A stretch of DNA of 43,755 nt from Chloroflexota bacterium (GTDB taxonomy: Bacteria; Chloroflexota; Dehalococcoidia; JACQUA01), in contig JACQUA010000060.1 in NCBI GenBank assembly GCA_016210565.1, forward strand, positions 1 to 43,755. Direction: 5' to 3'. Under the pieces are notes generated by a model that worked only from the letters and a program-made list of their open reading frames with translations, searched no databases and was not told the DNA's origin. Of this stretch, positions 7,942 through 17,440 are shown one piece after another (position 1 is the first letter of the stretch; each line of letters opens with the position of its first letter). Made by a program: the position numbers and the translations under genes.

Positions 7942-8096
7942 TGTCACCCTGAGCCGGAGTCCTGAGCGAAGCGAAGAGGGAGGCGAAGGGTCTTTGGTCC
8001 CCCGCGCCGGAAAGAACCTGTCCTGAGCGCAACGAAGGATTCTTCGACTTCGACTCGTCCCGATGCTATCGGGACTCGTCTTCGCTCAGAATGACA
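7942..8096. repeat. Family A repeat abutting truncated dehydrogenase
   Basis: A full copy from TGTCACCCTGAGC to GCTCAGAATGACA, with inner GAAGGGTCTT / AAGGATTCTTC arms and a TCCCGATGCTATCGGGA hairpin. It ends about 20 bases before the first codon that can belong to the following dehydrogenase. Confidence 0.7.
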
Positions 8097-8119
8097 TTAT
8101 CCACGGAGACCGCGTTTGA

Positions 8120-9412
8120 ATCACCGGTTGCGCCTGCTCCGCCCCCGAAGCGGGGATTCCCCCGTCGCCGCAAACGAGCCAGCCGCCGGCAACGCCCACC
8201 ACCCGGCTTGAGCTGGTAGCCCAGAGGTTCGTATCGCCGGTCGGGCTGTTGGCCCCACCCGATGACACCGGACGACTTTTCATCGTCGACCAGATCGGGA
8301 CCATCCGGGTGATGACGCCGGACCGGACCGTAGTGGGCGATCCCTTTCTGGACCTCCGCGAACAGATGGTGAGATTAAACCCGTCGTTCGATGAACGGGG
8401 ATTGCTGGGACTGGCCTTCCACCCGGCCTTCGCGCAAAACGGCCGTTTTTTTGTTTACTACAGCGCTCCATTGCGCCCCGGAGGCCCGGAGGGCTGGAAC
8501 CACACCAGCCACATCTCCGAATTCAGGGTCTCCGCCAGCAACCCGGACCGGGCCGACGCCGCTTCGGAAAGGATTGTTCTTCAGGTAGATGAGCCACAGG
8601 CCAACCATAATGGCGGCCAGATTGTTTTTGGCCCGGACAGTTTCCTTTACGTAGCCCTGGGAGACGGGGGCGGGTCCAACGACACCGCGCTGGGCCACAA
8701 TCCGGAAATCGGAAACGGCCAGGACACCTCAACACTCCTGGGAAAGATACTGCGCATCGATGTCGATGGCGGCGAGCCTTACGGCATACCGCCTGATAAC
8801 CCCTTCGCCGGCGGTGGAGGCCGGCCTGAGATATTCGCCCTGGGACTGCGCAACCCTTTCCGCATTTCCTTCGATAGCGCGGGAGACCACGATCTGTTTG
8901 CCGGGGATGTCGGCCAGAACCTGTGGGAAGAGGTGAACATCGTGGTGAATGGCGGGAACTACGGCTGGAACATCAAGGAAGGCAAACATTGCTTCGACCC
9001 CGGCAACCCCCGGGTGACGCCCCCGGGGTGCCCGGAACTAGACAGGAACGGCCGGCCCCTGATCGACCCCATCCTGGAATACCGCAACTCCGGGGCCGGG
9101 GGGATCGGCACGGCGGTCATCGGGGGTTTTGTCTACCGGGGAACGGCCCTTCCGGCCATACAGGGGGCCTATGTATTCGCCGACTTCTCGGGCAGCCTGG
9201 CGGGGCCCGAAAAGAAGCTCTTCCTGGCTATCCGTCCTCCGTCTCCCGGAGGCGAATGGGCTATGCAGGACTTGCCCATCGCGCCCGAGGTAGGCGTCGG
9301 CGGCTTTGTGCGTTCATTCGGGCAGGACCACCAGGGCGAGATCTATGTCCTGACGGCGGATTCTTCGGGGCCGTCGGGCGAGAGCGGGAAGGTGTTCCGC
9401 CTGGTCCCGTGA
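8120..9412 (+). CDS. PQQ-dependent glucose/sorbosone dehydrogenase-like protein, 5' truncated
   Basis: This is a six-bladed beta-propeller of the glucose/sorbosone dehydrogenase family (soluble aldose sugar dehydrogenase type), which oxidises sugars with PQQ in the periplasm or outside the cell. Signatures are GRLFIVDQIGTIRV, LLGLAFHP, NHNGGQIVFGPD, LYVALGDGG, LLGKILRIDVDG, FALGLRNPFRISFD and GDVGQNLWEEVN. Family homology is clear from about 8201 (LELVAQRFVSPVG), but no ATG or GTG exists between the in-frame TGA at 8117 and 8249 (TTG). The first codons read I-T-G-C-A-C-S-A-P, which looks like a lipobox plus proline/threonine linker whose signal peptide is missing. The family A repeat ends just upstream. 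It is a truncated gene, or it starts at TTG 8249. Confidence 0.8.
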   Translation: MTGCACSAPEAGIPPSPQTSQPPATPTTRLELVAQRFVSPVGLLAPPDDTGRLFIVDQIGTIRVMTPDRTVVGDPFLDLREQMVRLNPSFDERGLLGLAFHPAFAQNGRFFVYYSAPLRPGGPEGWNHTSHISEFRVSASNPDRADAASERIVLQVDEPQANHNGGQIVFGPDSFLYVALGDGGGSNDTALGHNPEIGNGQDTSTLLGKILRIDVDGGEPYGIPPDNPFAGGGGRPEIFALGLRNPFRISFDSAGDHDLFAGDVGQNLWEEVNIVVNGGNYGWNIKEGKHCFDPGNPRVTPPGCPELDRNGRPLIDPILEYRNSGAGGIGTAVIGGFVYRGTALPAIQGAYVFADFSGSLAGPEKKLFLAIRPPSPGGEWAMQDLPIAPEVGVGGFVRSFGQDHQGEIYVLTADSSGPSGESGKVFRLVP

Positions 9413-9960
9413 CCCGGACAAAGACCAAATATCAAAAGTCCAAATTCAAAATGACAAATCAAAGTGCAAGAATGGCCGCCGGCTACGGCCGGGTGGCGCA
9501 GGCCTCCGTGCCTGCGCGGTCATTTCCATGCTTCGTGGTGAGCGATGGAAATGCCCATGGCCGGTTGCTCAGGCAATAGGCCCACGGGTATCCACTGTAG
9601 GGGCGAGGTTGCCTCGCCCGGGGCGGAGGGCGCCCCCCGCCGGGCGCGAGGACCGCGCCCCTACGGATTGTGGTTCTTCATCGTTCATGGTTCGCCTTCG
9701 GCGCCTGGGTGATCGTTTGGAATTTGGTTTTTGGAACTTGGGATTTTGTCCTCCCGGTGGGTTCGCGCAGCCACCCCACTTTCCCACCACCCCTCTGTGC
9801 TTAACCCACCCTACGGAGCTGGCCAAGCCATCGGGGAGATTGCCGCGTCCCGACGAAATCGGGACTGGCAATGACGGCTGGTCGTGCCCGCACGTCAGCC
9901 AATCCAGCAACGACACCCGCTCCGCTTTGCGAGAGTCCGCAAGGCGGACAAGGGGTGTCG
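9413..9960. other. Gene-free repeat cluster
   Basis: Successive repeats fill this interval. A Family F tract (ATATCAAAAGTCCAAATTCA, from 9430) is followed by a family D palindrome near 9493-9520. A GC-rich hairpin GTAGGGGCGAGG...CGCGCCCCTACGG lies at 9598-9664, then a half copy of family B at about 9758-9818 and a family C stem-loop at 9911-9967. No ORF here has family features. Confidence 0.6.
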
Positions 9961-9967
9961 CTACGGG
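9911..9967. repeat. Family C stem-loop repeat
   Basis: CGACACCCGCTCCGC pairs imperfectly with the closing CAAGGGGTGTCG, with inner GTCCGCAAGGCGGAC. The copy runs into the stop codon of the histidine kinase gene, whose last codons (VHP) lie at its edge. Confidence 0.6.
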
Positions 9968-12660
9968 TGGACCGGCAGCGTGAAACAGAAGGTGGAGCCC
10001 TGGCCCGGTTCCGATTCGACCCAGATTTTGCCGCCGTGGGCCTCGACGAGGCGCTTGCACACCACCAGCCCGAGCCCCACCCCCCTGGTGGTCACGGGAT
10101 TGGCCAGCCTCACGAAGGGCTCGAATAGCTTGTCCTGGTCCCCCCGGGGTATCCCGCTCCCGTGGTCCCTCACCCCCATCAGCAGGCAGTCCTCCTCCTT
10201 CCGGCAAAAGACCGCTATCTCCGTTCCGTCAGGCGAGTACTTGATGGCGTTGTCCATCAGGTTGTGAAGTACCCTCTCCACCCGGATGGGATCGGCCTGT
10301 ACCGGCGCCACATCCGCCGTGAAGTGCAGAGCGAACGGGCGCGGGTTGGCCTGGTTTCTCAACTTTTCGACAATCTGGCCGGCGAGCGCCGGCAGATCAA
10401 CTACCCTTTTCTGGAGCACCAACCGCTTCGCCTGGTATCGCGACAACTCCAGGAGGTTATCCAGGATGTGGGAAAGGGACTCGGCGCTCTCCCGGGCATT
10501 TACGAAGAGCTCTTTCTGTTCCTCGGGGGTGACCCCATCCATCATGGCGGTATGCATCGACCCGATGGCTACGGTCAGCGGCGTCCGGAGCTCGTGGGAG
10601 ACCAGTCCGATGAACTCGTCCTTCAACATCTCCGTTTTCTTCCTTTCCGTAGTGTCTACCAGGGACAGCACCAGCCCCCGCACCTTCCCGGCGGCGTCCT
10701 TGACCGGCGCCAGCGTCCAGTCCCAGTAGGTCACGCCCCTTTCGGGCTGGTCGGCAAAAACAAAGGGCTTATCGCGGAAAGTGACCGCTTCGCCGGTATC
10801 TCTGGCATTCCTGAAGATGGCCTCGTTTTCCTCGTTGGGGAAAAGGTCAAAATGATGCTTGCCGATGAGCTCACCGGCCGGATGCCCGCAACCCCTGGCA
10901 TAGGTGGAATTGACCCACACAAAGCGAAACTCGGGGTCGAGGTAGGCCAGGTGGGCCTCGGTGTTCTCCACGATAACATTCAAGAGGTCCTTTTCCTGTT
11001 GCAGGTCTGCCGCCAGGGCCTGCAGCCGGCGGAGCAACTTTGCTCTTTCCTCCTCTGCTTGTTTCATCGGCGTTATATCGTGATAAATTGCCAGAATGCC
11101 GATGGCATTCCCATCCCGATCATTGATATTGGCGCTCGATGCCAGCAGACATGCCTCGACGCCGTCTTTCCGTCTGGCTATTACCTCTCCGCTCCAGCGG
11201 CCCCTCTCCAGGGCCTGTTTGATGACGGCTTCGCGATCTTCAGCGCCGGGGAAGCTGAATTCAAAGAACTCCGTCACGTGCTTGCCCAAAACCTCACCGG
11301 CCGGCCAGCCCAGGAGACTCTCGGCGCCCCTGTTCCAGTAGCGCGCCACGAGGTCCATATCAGTCACCACTATTCCTTCAACGACACTGTCCAGTATTCT
11401 GGCCTGGTTGCTTATGGTGTCCTCGGCGCGCCGCCGCTGCGTGACGTCCCGGAAGATAGCCGTGCCGACCCATCCCCCGGGGGTCTCTTTCCCGGCCAGG
11501 GACATCTCGGCGAGCATTCGACCTCCGTTCCGTTTCCACAGCGTCAGTTCCTTCCTCACCATGGTTTGGGGGGACTGCCTGGTGCTCTCTATGTCTTTCT
11601 TGAACGAGACTGCCTCCTTCGGACTCACTACCTCGTCCAGCGTCTTGCCGGCGGCCTCCGCCGCGCGGTAACCAAACATTGTTTCAGCGGCGGGGTTCCA
11701 CAGCAACACCCGGGACTCGCTATCCAGCCCAACGACGGCGTCGGGGACTGTTTCCACCAGCAACTGGTAGCTGGCCGCCGGCCGTGGAAAAAGCCTGGAC
11801 ATCATGGTCGGGAAATCCATCTGCTTTTGACGGGCTTCCCTGATGGCCATGACCATAGCCGCCACGAAGTAGCTCCCGCCGAAATATCGCGTCGCCCTGG
11901 TGATCCAGCCGATAGGGTCGCCCAGAACCTTGACGAAGATACTGGTGAACAGTCCTGTGGCAATGAGAAAGAGACCCGCGGCATACCAGTAGAGGAACTC
12001 CCTGCGGGTCCTCAGATAAACGCTCATCAGCAGGGCGCCCGAAGCCGTGAACAGTACCATCGTGGCAATCTGTACTATGGTCCTGATGGGGGCGCCCCCC
12101 TGCCCGGGAACAAAGAAGGGGGGGAGAAGATGGCTGGAACTCAAAGTCAGTACCAGGAACAGAAGAAGGGTTGCTGCGGCGTACACGGCCGCCGCCGTGG
12201 CCAGCCCCCGCGCCAGGGGCTTCTTGACCGGAGAACTGGACCGCCTGAGACCGATGGAGCCCCAGGTATGGAAAATCGAAGCCAACAAAGCGCCCACGTT
12301 GTTGAGGGTAACGGATTCGTTGGCGCCGATGGCGGTCACGAGCCAGCCAGCCGAAAGGAAGGCAACGCCGAAAGTAAACACCCCCACGCCCAGCCAGAGA
12401 TAGTGCCAGAGCCCGCTTTCGATGAAACCCCGGGCAGCCAGATAGGCCACCATGAAGGTGGCCAGCGCCAGGAAAGCCGCATTGAAGGTGAGCAGTACCG
12501 GCGGGCCGATATCCCTGCGGATATCCAGCATTACCAGCACGGGCAGGAGGACCAGGACCGCCGGTATGGGAGCAAGGGCCAGCCACCGCGGAGATACGAG
12601 GGATGCAGGCTGGTCCCCCTTTCTCGCTGCTTCTGGCTGAAGGCCATGGGCATATGTCAT
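9961..12660 (-). CDS. Membrane sensor histidine kinase with three PAS domains
   Basis: An 899-residue sensor kinase. Residues 27-275 hold about seven hydrophobic segments forming an integral-membrane sensory region. They are followed by PAS domains at about 296-412, 418-535 and 558-672, a HisKA dimerisation domain with phospho-acceptor His689 (SHELRTPL) and a HATPase_c domain from about 785 to the end ([36 protein letters not shown]). A receiver domain is absent and no response regulator is nearby. ATG 12660 is chosen because GGAGG lies about 11 bases upstream; the open frame continues 66 codons further into a repeat. The C-terminal ATPase closely resembles that of the kinase at 14266-16395. 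Confidence 0.92.
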   Translation of the reverse strand: MTYAHGLQPEAARKGDQPASLVSPRWLALAPIPAVLVLLPVLVMLDIRRDIGPPVLLTFNAAFLALATFMVAYLAARGFIESGLWHYLWLGVGVFTFGVAFLSAGWLVTAIGANESVTLNNVGALLASIFHTWGSIGLRRSSSPVKKPLARGLATAAAVYAAATLLLFLVLTLSSSHLLPPFFVPGQGGAPIRTIVQIATMVLFTASGALLMSVYLRTRREFLYWYAAGLFLIATGLFTSIFVKVLGDPIGWITRATRYFGGSYFVAAMVMAIREARQKQMDFPTMMSRLFPRPAASYQLLVETVPDAVVGLDSESRVLLWNPAAETMFGYRAAEAAGKTLDEVVSPKEAVSFKKDIESTRQSPQTMVRKELTLWKRNGGRMLAEMSLAGKETPGGWVGTAIFRDVTQRRRAEDTISNQARILDSVVEGIVVTDMDLVARYWNRGAESLLGWPAGEVLGKHVTEFFEFSFPGAEDREAVIKQALERGRWSGEVIARRKDGVEACLLASSANINDRDGNAIGILAIYHDITPMKQAEEERAKLLRRLQALAADLQQEKDLLNVIVENTEAHLAYLDPEFRFVWVNSTYARGCGHPAGELIGKHHFDLFPNEENEAIFRNARDTGEAVTFRDKPFVFADQPERGVTYWDWTLAPVKDAAGKVRGLVLSLVDTTERKKTEMLKDEFIGLVSHELRTPLTVAIGSMHTAMMDGVTPEEQKELFVNARESAESLSHILDNLLELSRYQAKRLVLQKRVVDLPALAGQIVEKLRNQANPRPFALHFTADVAPVQADPIRVERVLHNLMDNAIKYSPDGTEIAVFCRKEEDCLLMGVRDHGSGIPRGDQDKLFEPFVRLANPVTTRGVGLGLVVCKRLVEAHGGKIWVESEPGQGSTFCFTLPVHP

Positions 12661-12709
12661 GATGGGCTTTTCCTCCGGGCCGCCGTTGCACGGCAACTCG
12701 CCCATTAAA

Positions 12710-12715
12710 ATTATA
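12710..12715 (-). promoter_or_regulatory. Candidate -10 box of the kinase gene
   Basis: TATAAT reads on the minus strand about 50 bases upstream of ATG 12660. I cannot see a good -35 hexamer at 16-18 bases, so this is a weak call. Confidence 0.35.
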
Positions 12716-12743
12716 CACGGTCGGGCGGGTTTAGGCGATACCC

Positions 12744-12801
12744 CGTAGCGACACCCCTTGTCCCGACGCGTCGGGACTCTCGCAAAGCGGAGCGGGTGTC
12801 G
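12744..12801. repeat. Family C stem-loop repeat
   Basis: CGTAGCGACACCCC ... GGGTGTCG arms enclose the palindrome TCCCGACGCGTCGGGA. The flank GGCGGTCAACC-GAGCACGAC also follows the copy at 43448, so the repeated unit extends beyond the stem-loop. Confidence 0.6.
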
Positions 12802-13061
12802 AACCCTGGCGGTCAACCGAGCACGACCCCGATGGATCGCGGGTCGCTGCGGGCGCACAAAGCCTCCGCCAGTGTCCGAGTTGCAGAGAATGAGCGGACC
12901 GCCGCGGCCGGTGTGGTGTAGTATACTAATACAAACGCAATAATAAGTGGTGCGCCGGCCTACTAATGGGAACAGAACTCACACAAAGACACTAAGTACC
13001 CGTCCGCAAATAACCTGGGCCGCCGGTACACCACGTCCGGTCCACCCGCTCTTCCGAACGG

Positions 13062-13180
13062 AACCACAAGATTTCACGAGATGAGCACCAGATTCGGATA
13101 ACAAATGGCTACAGGAAAACTTGATTGAGTCTGGAAATAGGAGACTGCTCTCGTGGAAATCTGGTGTCAATCTCGTGGTT
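13062..13180. repeat. Family E inverted-repeat element
   Basis: AACCAC...ACGAGATGAGCACCAGATT on the left is matched by the reverse complement of AATCTGGTGTCAATCTCGTG on the right, with one short insertion in the left arm. Related AACCACGAA-type ends bound the element at 28923-29052. Confidence 0.5.
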
Positions 13181-13245
13181 TACTGTTCAGGTTATTTGGG
13201 GACAGGCCCTAAGAAGCAGGATAACGTGATTTGTGTTAGCGCGTC

Positions 13246-13320
13246 CGCATACAGATTTCTTTGTGTCCTTTGAGCCTTTGTGTGAGACAATGGGTCGCTA
13301 TTTAGTGTCTTTGCATTAGT
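13246..13320. repeat. Leader tract shared with mnmA
   Basis: AGATTTCTTTGTGTCCTTTG then GCCTTTGTGTGAGAC, followed about 15 bases later by TTTAGTG and ATTAG, is nearly repeated at 18454-18523. In both places it ends just upstream of a plus-strand start codon (13342 and 18529). Confidence 0.55.
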
Positions 13321-13341
13321 TGGTGTCATGAAGGAGCGAAA

Positions 13342-13971
13342 ATGGGAAGACTAAGGATGGCCGGATGGACGGGCGCCGGATTTTTCGCGGCGATTCTCAT
13401 TCTGGTGGTTGGGGCCCTGCTGAGGCCGGCGGAAATCATCGCCGCGGTGAACTGGATGGGCGGCGCGAACCCGGCGGCGAAAGAGGCCCCCGGGGAGGCG
13501 CCGGAACAGCTCACCGGGGTGAGCGAGATGGAGGTGGTGGGCGTCCGAATGGCTGACTACGAGCCGGTGGTGGTGCTTAAAGAGAAGGACGGCGGGCGCT
13601 ATCTTCTGGTCTGGATCGGCCCCGCCGAAGCCGCCGCCATTGGCGTGGCCCTGGAGGGGATGACCCCTCCGAGACCCCTGACGGCCGATCTGCTTCACTC
13701 TGTGCTCCAGGCATTGGAGGGGCAAGTGGAGTCCATCACCATCAACGACTTCCGGGAAAAGACTTTCTACGCCAGGATTCTATTGAGCCGCGGCGGCCGG
13801 AAGCTGGACGTAGACAGCCGCCCCAGCGACGCCATCGCCATCGCCATAAGGGCCGGGGCCCGTATCTACGCCGCGGAGAAGGTACTGGAGGCGGTCGGTA
13901 TCACGCCGGAAAAATATGCGCCGAAGAGCGCCGCCCGCCCTGGTACACGGGAAACAAGAACCGCCGGCTGA
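13342..13971 (+). CDS. Bifunctional nuclease (BFN/DUF151) domain protein
   Basis: A 209-residue protein. Residues 10-35 form a hydrophobic segment that should anchor it in the membrane or act as an uncleaved signal. A short linker follows, then a BFN domain from about 58 to 190. Family marks are MEVVGVRMADYEPVVVL, LLVWIGPAEAAAI, PPRPLTADLLHSVLQAL, FREKTFYARILL and VDSRPSDAIAIAIRAGARIY. The domain is named after a plant protein with RNase and DNase activity; in bacteria its role is unproven. The membrane-anchored layout is less usual than the soluble form. ATG 13342 follows AAGGAG by 6 bases. Confidence 0.85.
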   Translation: MGRLRMAGWTGAGFFAAILILVVGALLRPAEIIAAVNWMGGANPAAKEAPGEAPEQLTGVSEMEVVGVRMADYEPVVVLKEKDGGRYLLVWIGPAEAAAIGVALEGMTPPRPLTADLLHSVLQALEGQVESITINDFREKTFYARILLSRGGRKLDVDSRPSDAIAIAIRAGARIYAAEKVLEAVGITPEKYAPKSAARPGTRETRTAG

Positions 13972-14068
13972 AATGCGGAGGGTCCTCTCTCCTTTGCGGG
14001 AGAGGCATTCTCGACGGAAGCCGCCACGGTTGGTCGGCCAGCGCCATGAGGGATAAGAATAGCAGCTC

Positions 14069-14090
14069 TCACAGGCAGGGACGCCTGTGG
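14069..14090. repeat. Family D palindrome
   Basis: TCACAGGCAGGGACGCCTGTGG is a near-palindromic REP-like unit (split here only for description: arms CACAGGC and GCCTGTG). Copies also occur near 6811, 9493, 18226, 28813, 33101, 38951, 39011 and three times inside mnmA. Confidence 0.6.
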
Positions 14091-14157
14091 TACCCCGCAG
14101 CCGTAGCGACGGGGCTTGCCCCGGTCGGCCCGGGGCGGGAAGATGCGCCGTTCGCTG

Positions 14158-14262
14158 TGGTGGGTTCGTCCCGATTACCATCGGGACTTAACCCACCCTA
14201 CGCGGGCCGACCGCCGACAGCCGACGGCTGAAAGCTGTTAGCTGATAGCTGACTGCTGACAG
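14158..14262. repeat. Half family B copy plus simple-sequence tract
   Basis: GTGGGTTCGTCCCGAT and ATCGGGACTTAACCCACC form a single hairpin (right half of family B). It is followed at 14208-14262 by a low-complexity tract of imperfect GCTGACAGCTGATAGC-like units that reaches the kinase stop codon. Confidence 0.5.
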
Positions 14263-14265
14263 CTA

Positions 14266-16395
14266 CTAAAGCGGCAGCGTAAAATAGAAGCTGGACCCCT
14301 TCCCCTTCTCCGACTCCACCCACATGCGGCCGCCGTGGGCCTCCACCAGCCTCAGACAGACGGTCAGCCCGATGCCCGTCCCCCTTATCCCCGATCCCAT
14401 CTCCAGCCCCAATCTCTCAAAGCGTCTGAACAGTTTGGCCTGCTGCTCCGGGGTCATGCCGATGCCCTGGTCGTGTACCCCGATTTTCATTCCGTCCCCG
14501 TCCACGCCCACCGAAACCCGTATTTCACCCCCCGCCGGCGAATACTTCACCGCGTTTTCCAGCAGGTTGAACAGGATGCGTTCTATCCTCACCCGGTCCC
14601 CTTTCACCGGCGGCAGCGCCGGCGGCAGGTCGCTGGCGAATTGGTGCACCGGCGCAGAAGAACACTGCCGGAGCACCCTCTGGAGCTGACCCTTGACGAC
14701 CTCGGCGATATCCAGCGGTTCCACCCGTAGCTGCAGCCGGTCCGCCTGGGCGCGCGAAAGCTCCAGCAGGTTCTCCACCAGTTCGGATAGCGCCTCGGCC
14801 TCGCTGCAGGCATCTTGGACCAAATCCCTCGTTTGCTCCTGGGATAGCAGCCCGCCGGCGCTCAGCACCGTGCCCAGCCCTCCCACTATCACCGTGAGGG
14901 GCGTGCGGATTTCGTGGGAAACAAAACTCACAAATTCATCTTTCAGCCGGACAAGGTCCTTGCTCTCGGTGATGTCCGAAAGCGACGCTACCGACCGCTG
15001 AGTCCCCGGAATCACATCGACAGTCACGGCGATGTCCTTAACCGCGCCGGACCGGTCCACAAAACGCGTCTCGTATTTCTTGGGAGCGCTTTCCGGGTCG
15101 GCAAGGCGCGACTCGTGATAACCCCTCATCATTTCCAGGTCTTCCTTGACCGCGAACTCCGTGTAGGTTTTCTTCCCTTCGATTTCCTCCCTCGAATAGC
15201 CGGAAAGCTTCTCAAACTCGGCATTGACCAGGGCGATGGTACCATCGCCATCGAGGAGGACCGTCGCCGTTCCGGTGTTTTCGAATATTGTCCGGTACTT
15301 CTGCTCCGAAAGCCGCAGGGCGTTCTCCGCCTGGCGGATCTTCTCGTAGGCCCGCGCCCTGGAGATGGCCAGCCCGCAGACGTTGCTGAGCTCCCGCGCC
15401 GTATCTAGATAGCTTTCCCGGTACTGAGGGATCGAGAACTCACCGACATCCAGGATCCCCAGGATCTCACCCCGCCAGGTCACCGGTAACACGAAGCCCG
15501 TCCCGGACTCGACCGGCCCCCGGCCCTGCCGCAAAGCCGCCAGCGGAATCGTCACGGCCGCGCCATCCGCCGGAGCGGAGTGCGACGACTGGACCTCTCC
15601 CATTTCCTCCCCGTGAACCGGGATATTGAACAACCTGCCCGGCGAGAACAGCAGCGAGAAGAGATAGAATATCCTCTCGATAGTCTCCTTTTCCGTCGTC
15701 ACCTGGGACAGGTCGCCGATCACGTCCAGCATGGTGGCATAGTCCGCCGCCCGCTTCTCGGCCCGGGCCAGGGCCGCGGCGGATTCCTCCTTCCGGCTCG
15801 CCAGACGCCATTCAAGCACGATCCCGGTCAGGGTCAGGCGCAAAAAGTCCAGCCCCACCGGCGCTGCTTCCCGGGGAAGACCGAGAAAATCAGCAGACTG
15901 CCTGAGGCGTTCCTGGCTCTTCTCGTAGACGCCGGTATCCAGCATCACCAGGCGGGTGACCGATTCGGCGAAGAACTCCCGCGCCGTCGCCCTGTCGAAT
16001 CCCCACGCGCCAACCATCTGCTGCCGCCAGCGCAGCAGCCAGCCGGGGGTGAGCAGATAGGCGCCTTTTTCGAGATAGCTATCTATGGTAGCCCTGGGCG
16101 CAAACAGATAGAAGCACTGACCGGCCGGGTGCACGCGGCACCCTTTGGACTCCAGCTCCCCGCCAGAGGCCCCCGCAGTGCAGCAACCGCCCAGCAGATA
16201 GACCAGGCTGTAACGCTCCTGGCAACGGGCAATGAGTTTCTTCATCTTAGCCACCGCGGGGACGCCGGGCCGGCTGCAGTCAGCCGGGTAGGCGGCCACC
16301 ATCACATCATCCCACTTCTCCGAGGCCACACAGGCTTCCACTTCGGCTTTGATATTATTGCAGACCAGCAGACAGAGCTTTTTCTCCATGTCCAT
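14266..16395 (-). CDS. Sensor histidine kinase with DUF1638-like input domain
   Basis: A 709-residue soluble kinase. Residues 1-200 resemble DUF1638, a family often encoded beside corrinoid proteins and methyltransferases: LVYLLGGCC, GAYLLTPGWLLRWRQQM, LVMLDTGVYEKS and LGLP. This part is cysteine-rich, so a metal or cofactor could bind. A GAF-like domain follows (225-350), a PAS domain (360-480), HisKA with His494 (SHEIRTPL) and HATPase_c (595-709; [31 protein letters not shown]). There is no membrane segment. The gene overlaps the methyltransferase gene by 41 bases, so they are translationally coupled. Start choices are TTG 16407, ATG 16395 and ATG 16389; I use 16395. I infer that it senses the state of the C1/corrinoid system. 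No response regulator lies nearby. Confidence 0.85.
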   Translation of the reverse strand: MDMEKKLCLLVCNNIKAEVEACVASEKWDDVMVAAYPADCSRPGVPAVAKMKKLIARCQERYSLVYLLGGCCTAGASGGELESKGCRVHPAGQCFYLFAPRATIDSYLEKGAYLLTPGWLLRWRQQMVGAWGFDRATAREFFAESVTRLVMLDTGVYEKSQERLRQSADFLGLPREAAPVGLDFLRLTLTGIVLEWRLASRKEESAAALARAEKRAADYATMLDVIGDLSQVTTEKETIERIFYLFSLLFSPGRLFNIPVHGEEMGEVQSSHSAPADGAAVTIPLAALRQGRGPVESGTGFVLPVTWRGEILGILDVGEFSIPQYRESYLDTARELSNVCGLAISRARAYEKIRQAENALRLSEQKYRTIFENTGTATVLLDGDGTIALVNAEFEKLSGYSREEIEGKKTYTEFAVKEDLEMMRGYHESRLADPESAPKKYETRFVDRSGAVKDIAVTVDVIPGTQRSVASLSDITESKDLVRLKDEFVSFVSHEIRTPLTVIVGGLGTVLSAGGLLSQEQTRDLVQDACSEAEALSELVENLLELSRAQADRLQLRVEPLDIAEVVKGQLQRVLRQCSSAPVHQFASDLPPALPPVKGDRVRIERILFNLLENAVKYSPAGGEIRVSVGVDGDGMKIGVHDQGIGMTPEQQAKLFRRFERLGLEMGSGIRGTGIGLTVCLRLVEAHGGRMWVESEKGKGSSFYFTLPL

Positions 16396-17440
16396 TGACC
16401 CAGGCAAGTGGGTAACGCCCCCATTTTTCCACCGCCTGTCTCACCGCCATCAGCACCGGCTCGGGGACCTGCCAGGGAATCTCCCCGTGATTGTCGCACA
16501 GAATAAACCCGCCCCCCGGCCCCGCTTTGGCGATGGCGTCTTTGACCGCGGCTTCCGCCTGCTGCGGGGTCCAGCGGCGCATTTCAATGCCGTTGAGATT
16601 ACCCAGGACAGTCAGCCGGCCCCGGCACGCGGCTTTCAGCATCCCCAGGTCTTCCAGGGCGCTGCCGCCGACAATTACCGAGCCGGTTTGCGCGATGTCA
16701 TCTATGATCGGGAGACACCGCTCCGAGCCCAGGTGTATGGCCATGGGGCCTTTGACCCGCGCGATGACCCTCCTGGAAATCTCAAACCCGCCTTTAAGAA
16801 ATATATCCCTGGGAGTGATTGACGGCGAGGACACCGGGTCGAAATAACCAATGGCCGTGGCGCCGGCCCGGAACTGGGCGTTGGCCCACTCCACACAGAA
16901 CTCTTCGTTTACCTTCATCAGGCGGTCGAACAGCTCGGGCTCCTCGTAAATTAACTCAATGTATTTATCGAAACCCATCTGCATGACCGGCAAAGAAAAG
17001 GGGGCCACCACGACTCCGACCACCGGCGCTTCTCCACCGGCTCTCTCTTTCAAAGCTTCGATGGCCTTCAATGTCTTCAGGAGACAGGGGGTCTGGTTCA
17101 CGGCGGGAGGCTCCAGACGGAGAATGTCCTCCCGCCTGGCGATGATGGGCATTCCCGAGTTCGGCGGGCCATCGTCGAAATAGACCACCTCGCCCCCCCA
17201 CGCCTCGTACTCGGCCGCTGCGTAGAAGAGACCGTAGACGCAATCATGGCCGTACTTAGCCCGCATTCGCAGTTGCCCTTCCACCACGTATTCGGGCCGG
17301 GAAAAGTACTCCTTGATGGTCAGCCCGAGTTCTCTGGCCCCATGCATAGTGACCATGAGGAAAAAGGGCACCCGGTCCGGCTCCCTCTGCCCCAGCGCCG
17401 TCAACACCCGTTCCAGCGATGTCATGGTCCTGGAGTTCAT
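16355..17440 (-). CDS. Uroporphyrinogen-decarboxylase-like corrinoid methyltransferase
   Basis: A 361-residue member of the URO-D/MtaA-MtbA superfamily. In corrinoid systems these TIM-barrel proteins move methyl groups between a methyl-corrinoid protein and a thiol such as coenzyme M, using zinc. Signatures are the opening LERVLTALGQREPDRVPFF, GDRLMKVNEEF-like helices, AIGYFDPVSSPSITP and GNLNGIEMRRWTPQQAEAAVKDAI. Zinc ligands in MtaA-type enzymes usually form HxC plus a distant C. Here the first site reads H-L-G-S-E-R-C and the later one L-C-D-N-H-G-E, so the ligand set is altered. Start ATG 17440 overlaps the corrinoid gene stop (ATGA). Methyl donor and acceptor are unknown. Confidence 0.83.
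   Translation of the reverse strand: MNSRTMTSLERVLTALGQREPDRVPFFLMVTMHGARELGLTIKEYFSRPEYVVEGQLRMRAKYGHDCVYGLFYAAAEYEAWGGEVVYFDDGPPNSGMPIIARREDILRLEPPAVNQTPCLLKTLKAIEALKERAGGEAPVVGVVVAPFSLPVMQMGFDKYIELIYEEPELFDRLMKVNEEFCVEWANAQFRAGATAIGYFDPVSSPSITPRDIFLKGGFEISRRVIARVKGPMAIHLGSERCLPIIDDIAQTGSVIVGGSALEDLGMLKAACRGRLTVLGNLNGIEMRRWTPQQAEAAVKDAIAKAGPGGGFILCDNHGEIPWQVPEPVLMAVRQAVEKWGRYPLAWVNGHGEKALSAGLQ

Larger units (their letters stand above)
12661..13341. other. Gene-free divergent region with repeats
   Basis: This divergent region separates the kinase from the BFN gene. It contains the kinase -10 candidate, a family C copy (12744-12801) and a sequence at 12926-12944 nearly identical to one end of the element at 21205. 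A family E inverted repeat (13062-13180) and a tract shared with the mnmA leader (13246-13320) follow. No credible ORF is present. Confidence 0.6.

Noticed and set aside
8117..8119. TGA before the dehydrogenase read as selenocysteine
   Set aside because: Sequence upstream of this TGA is family A repeat, not protein-like, and no redox motif surrounds it.
10162..12708. 848-codon open frame on the plus strand
   Set aside because: It mirrors the histidine kinase gene; composition is unlike a real protein and no motif is visible.
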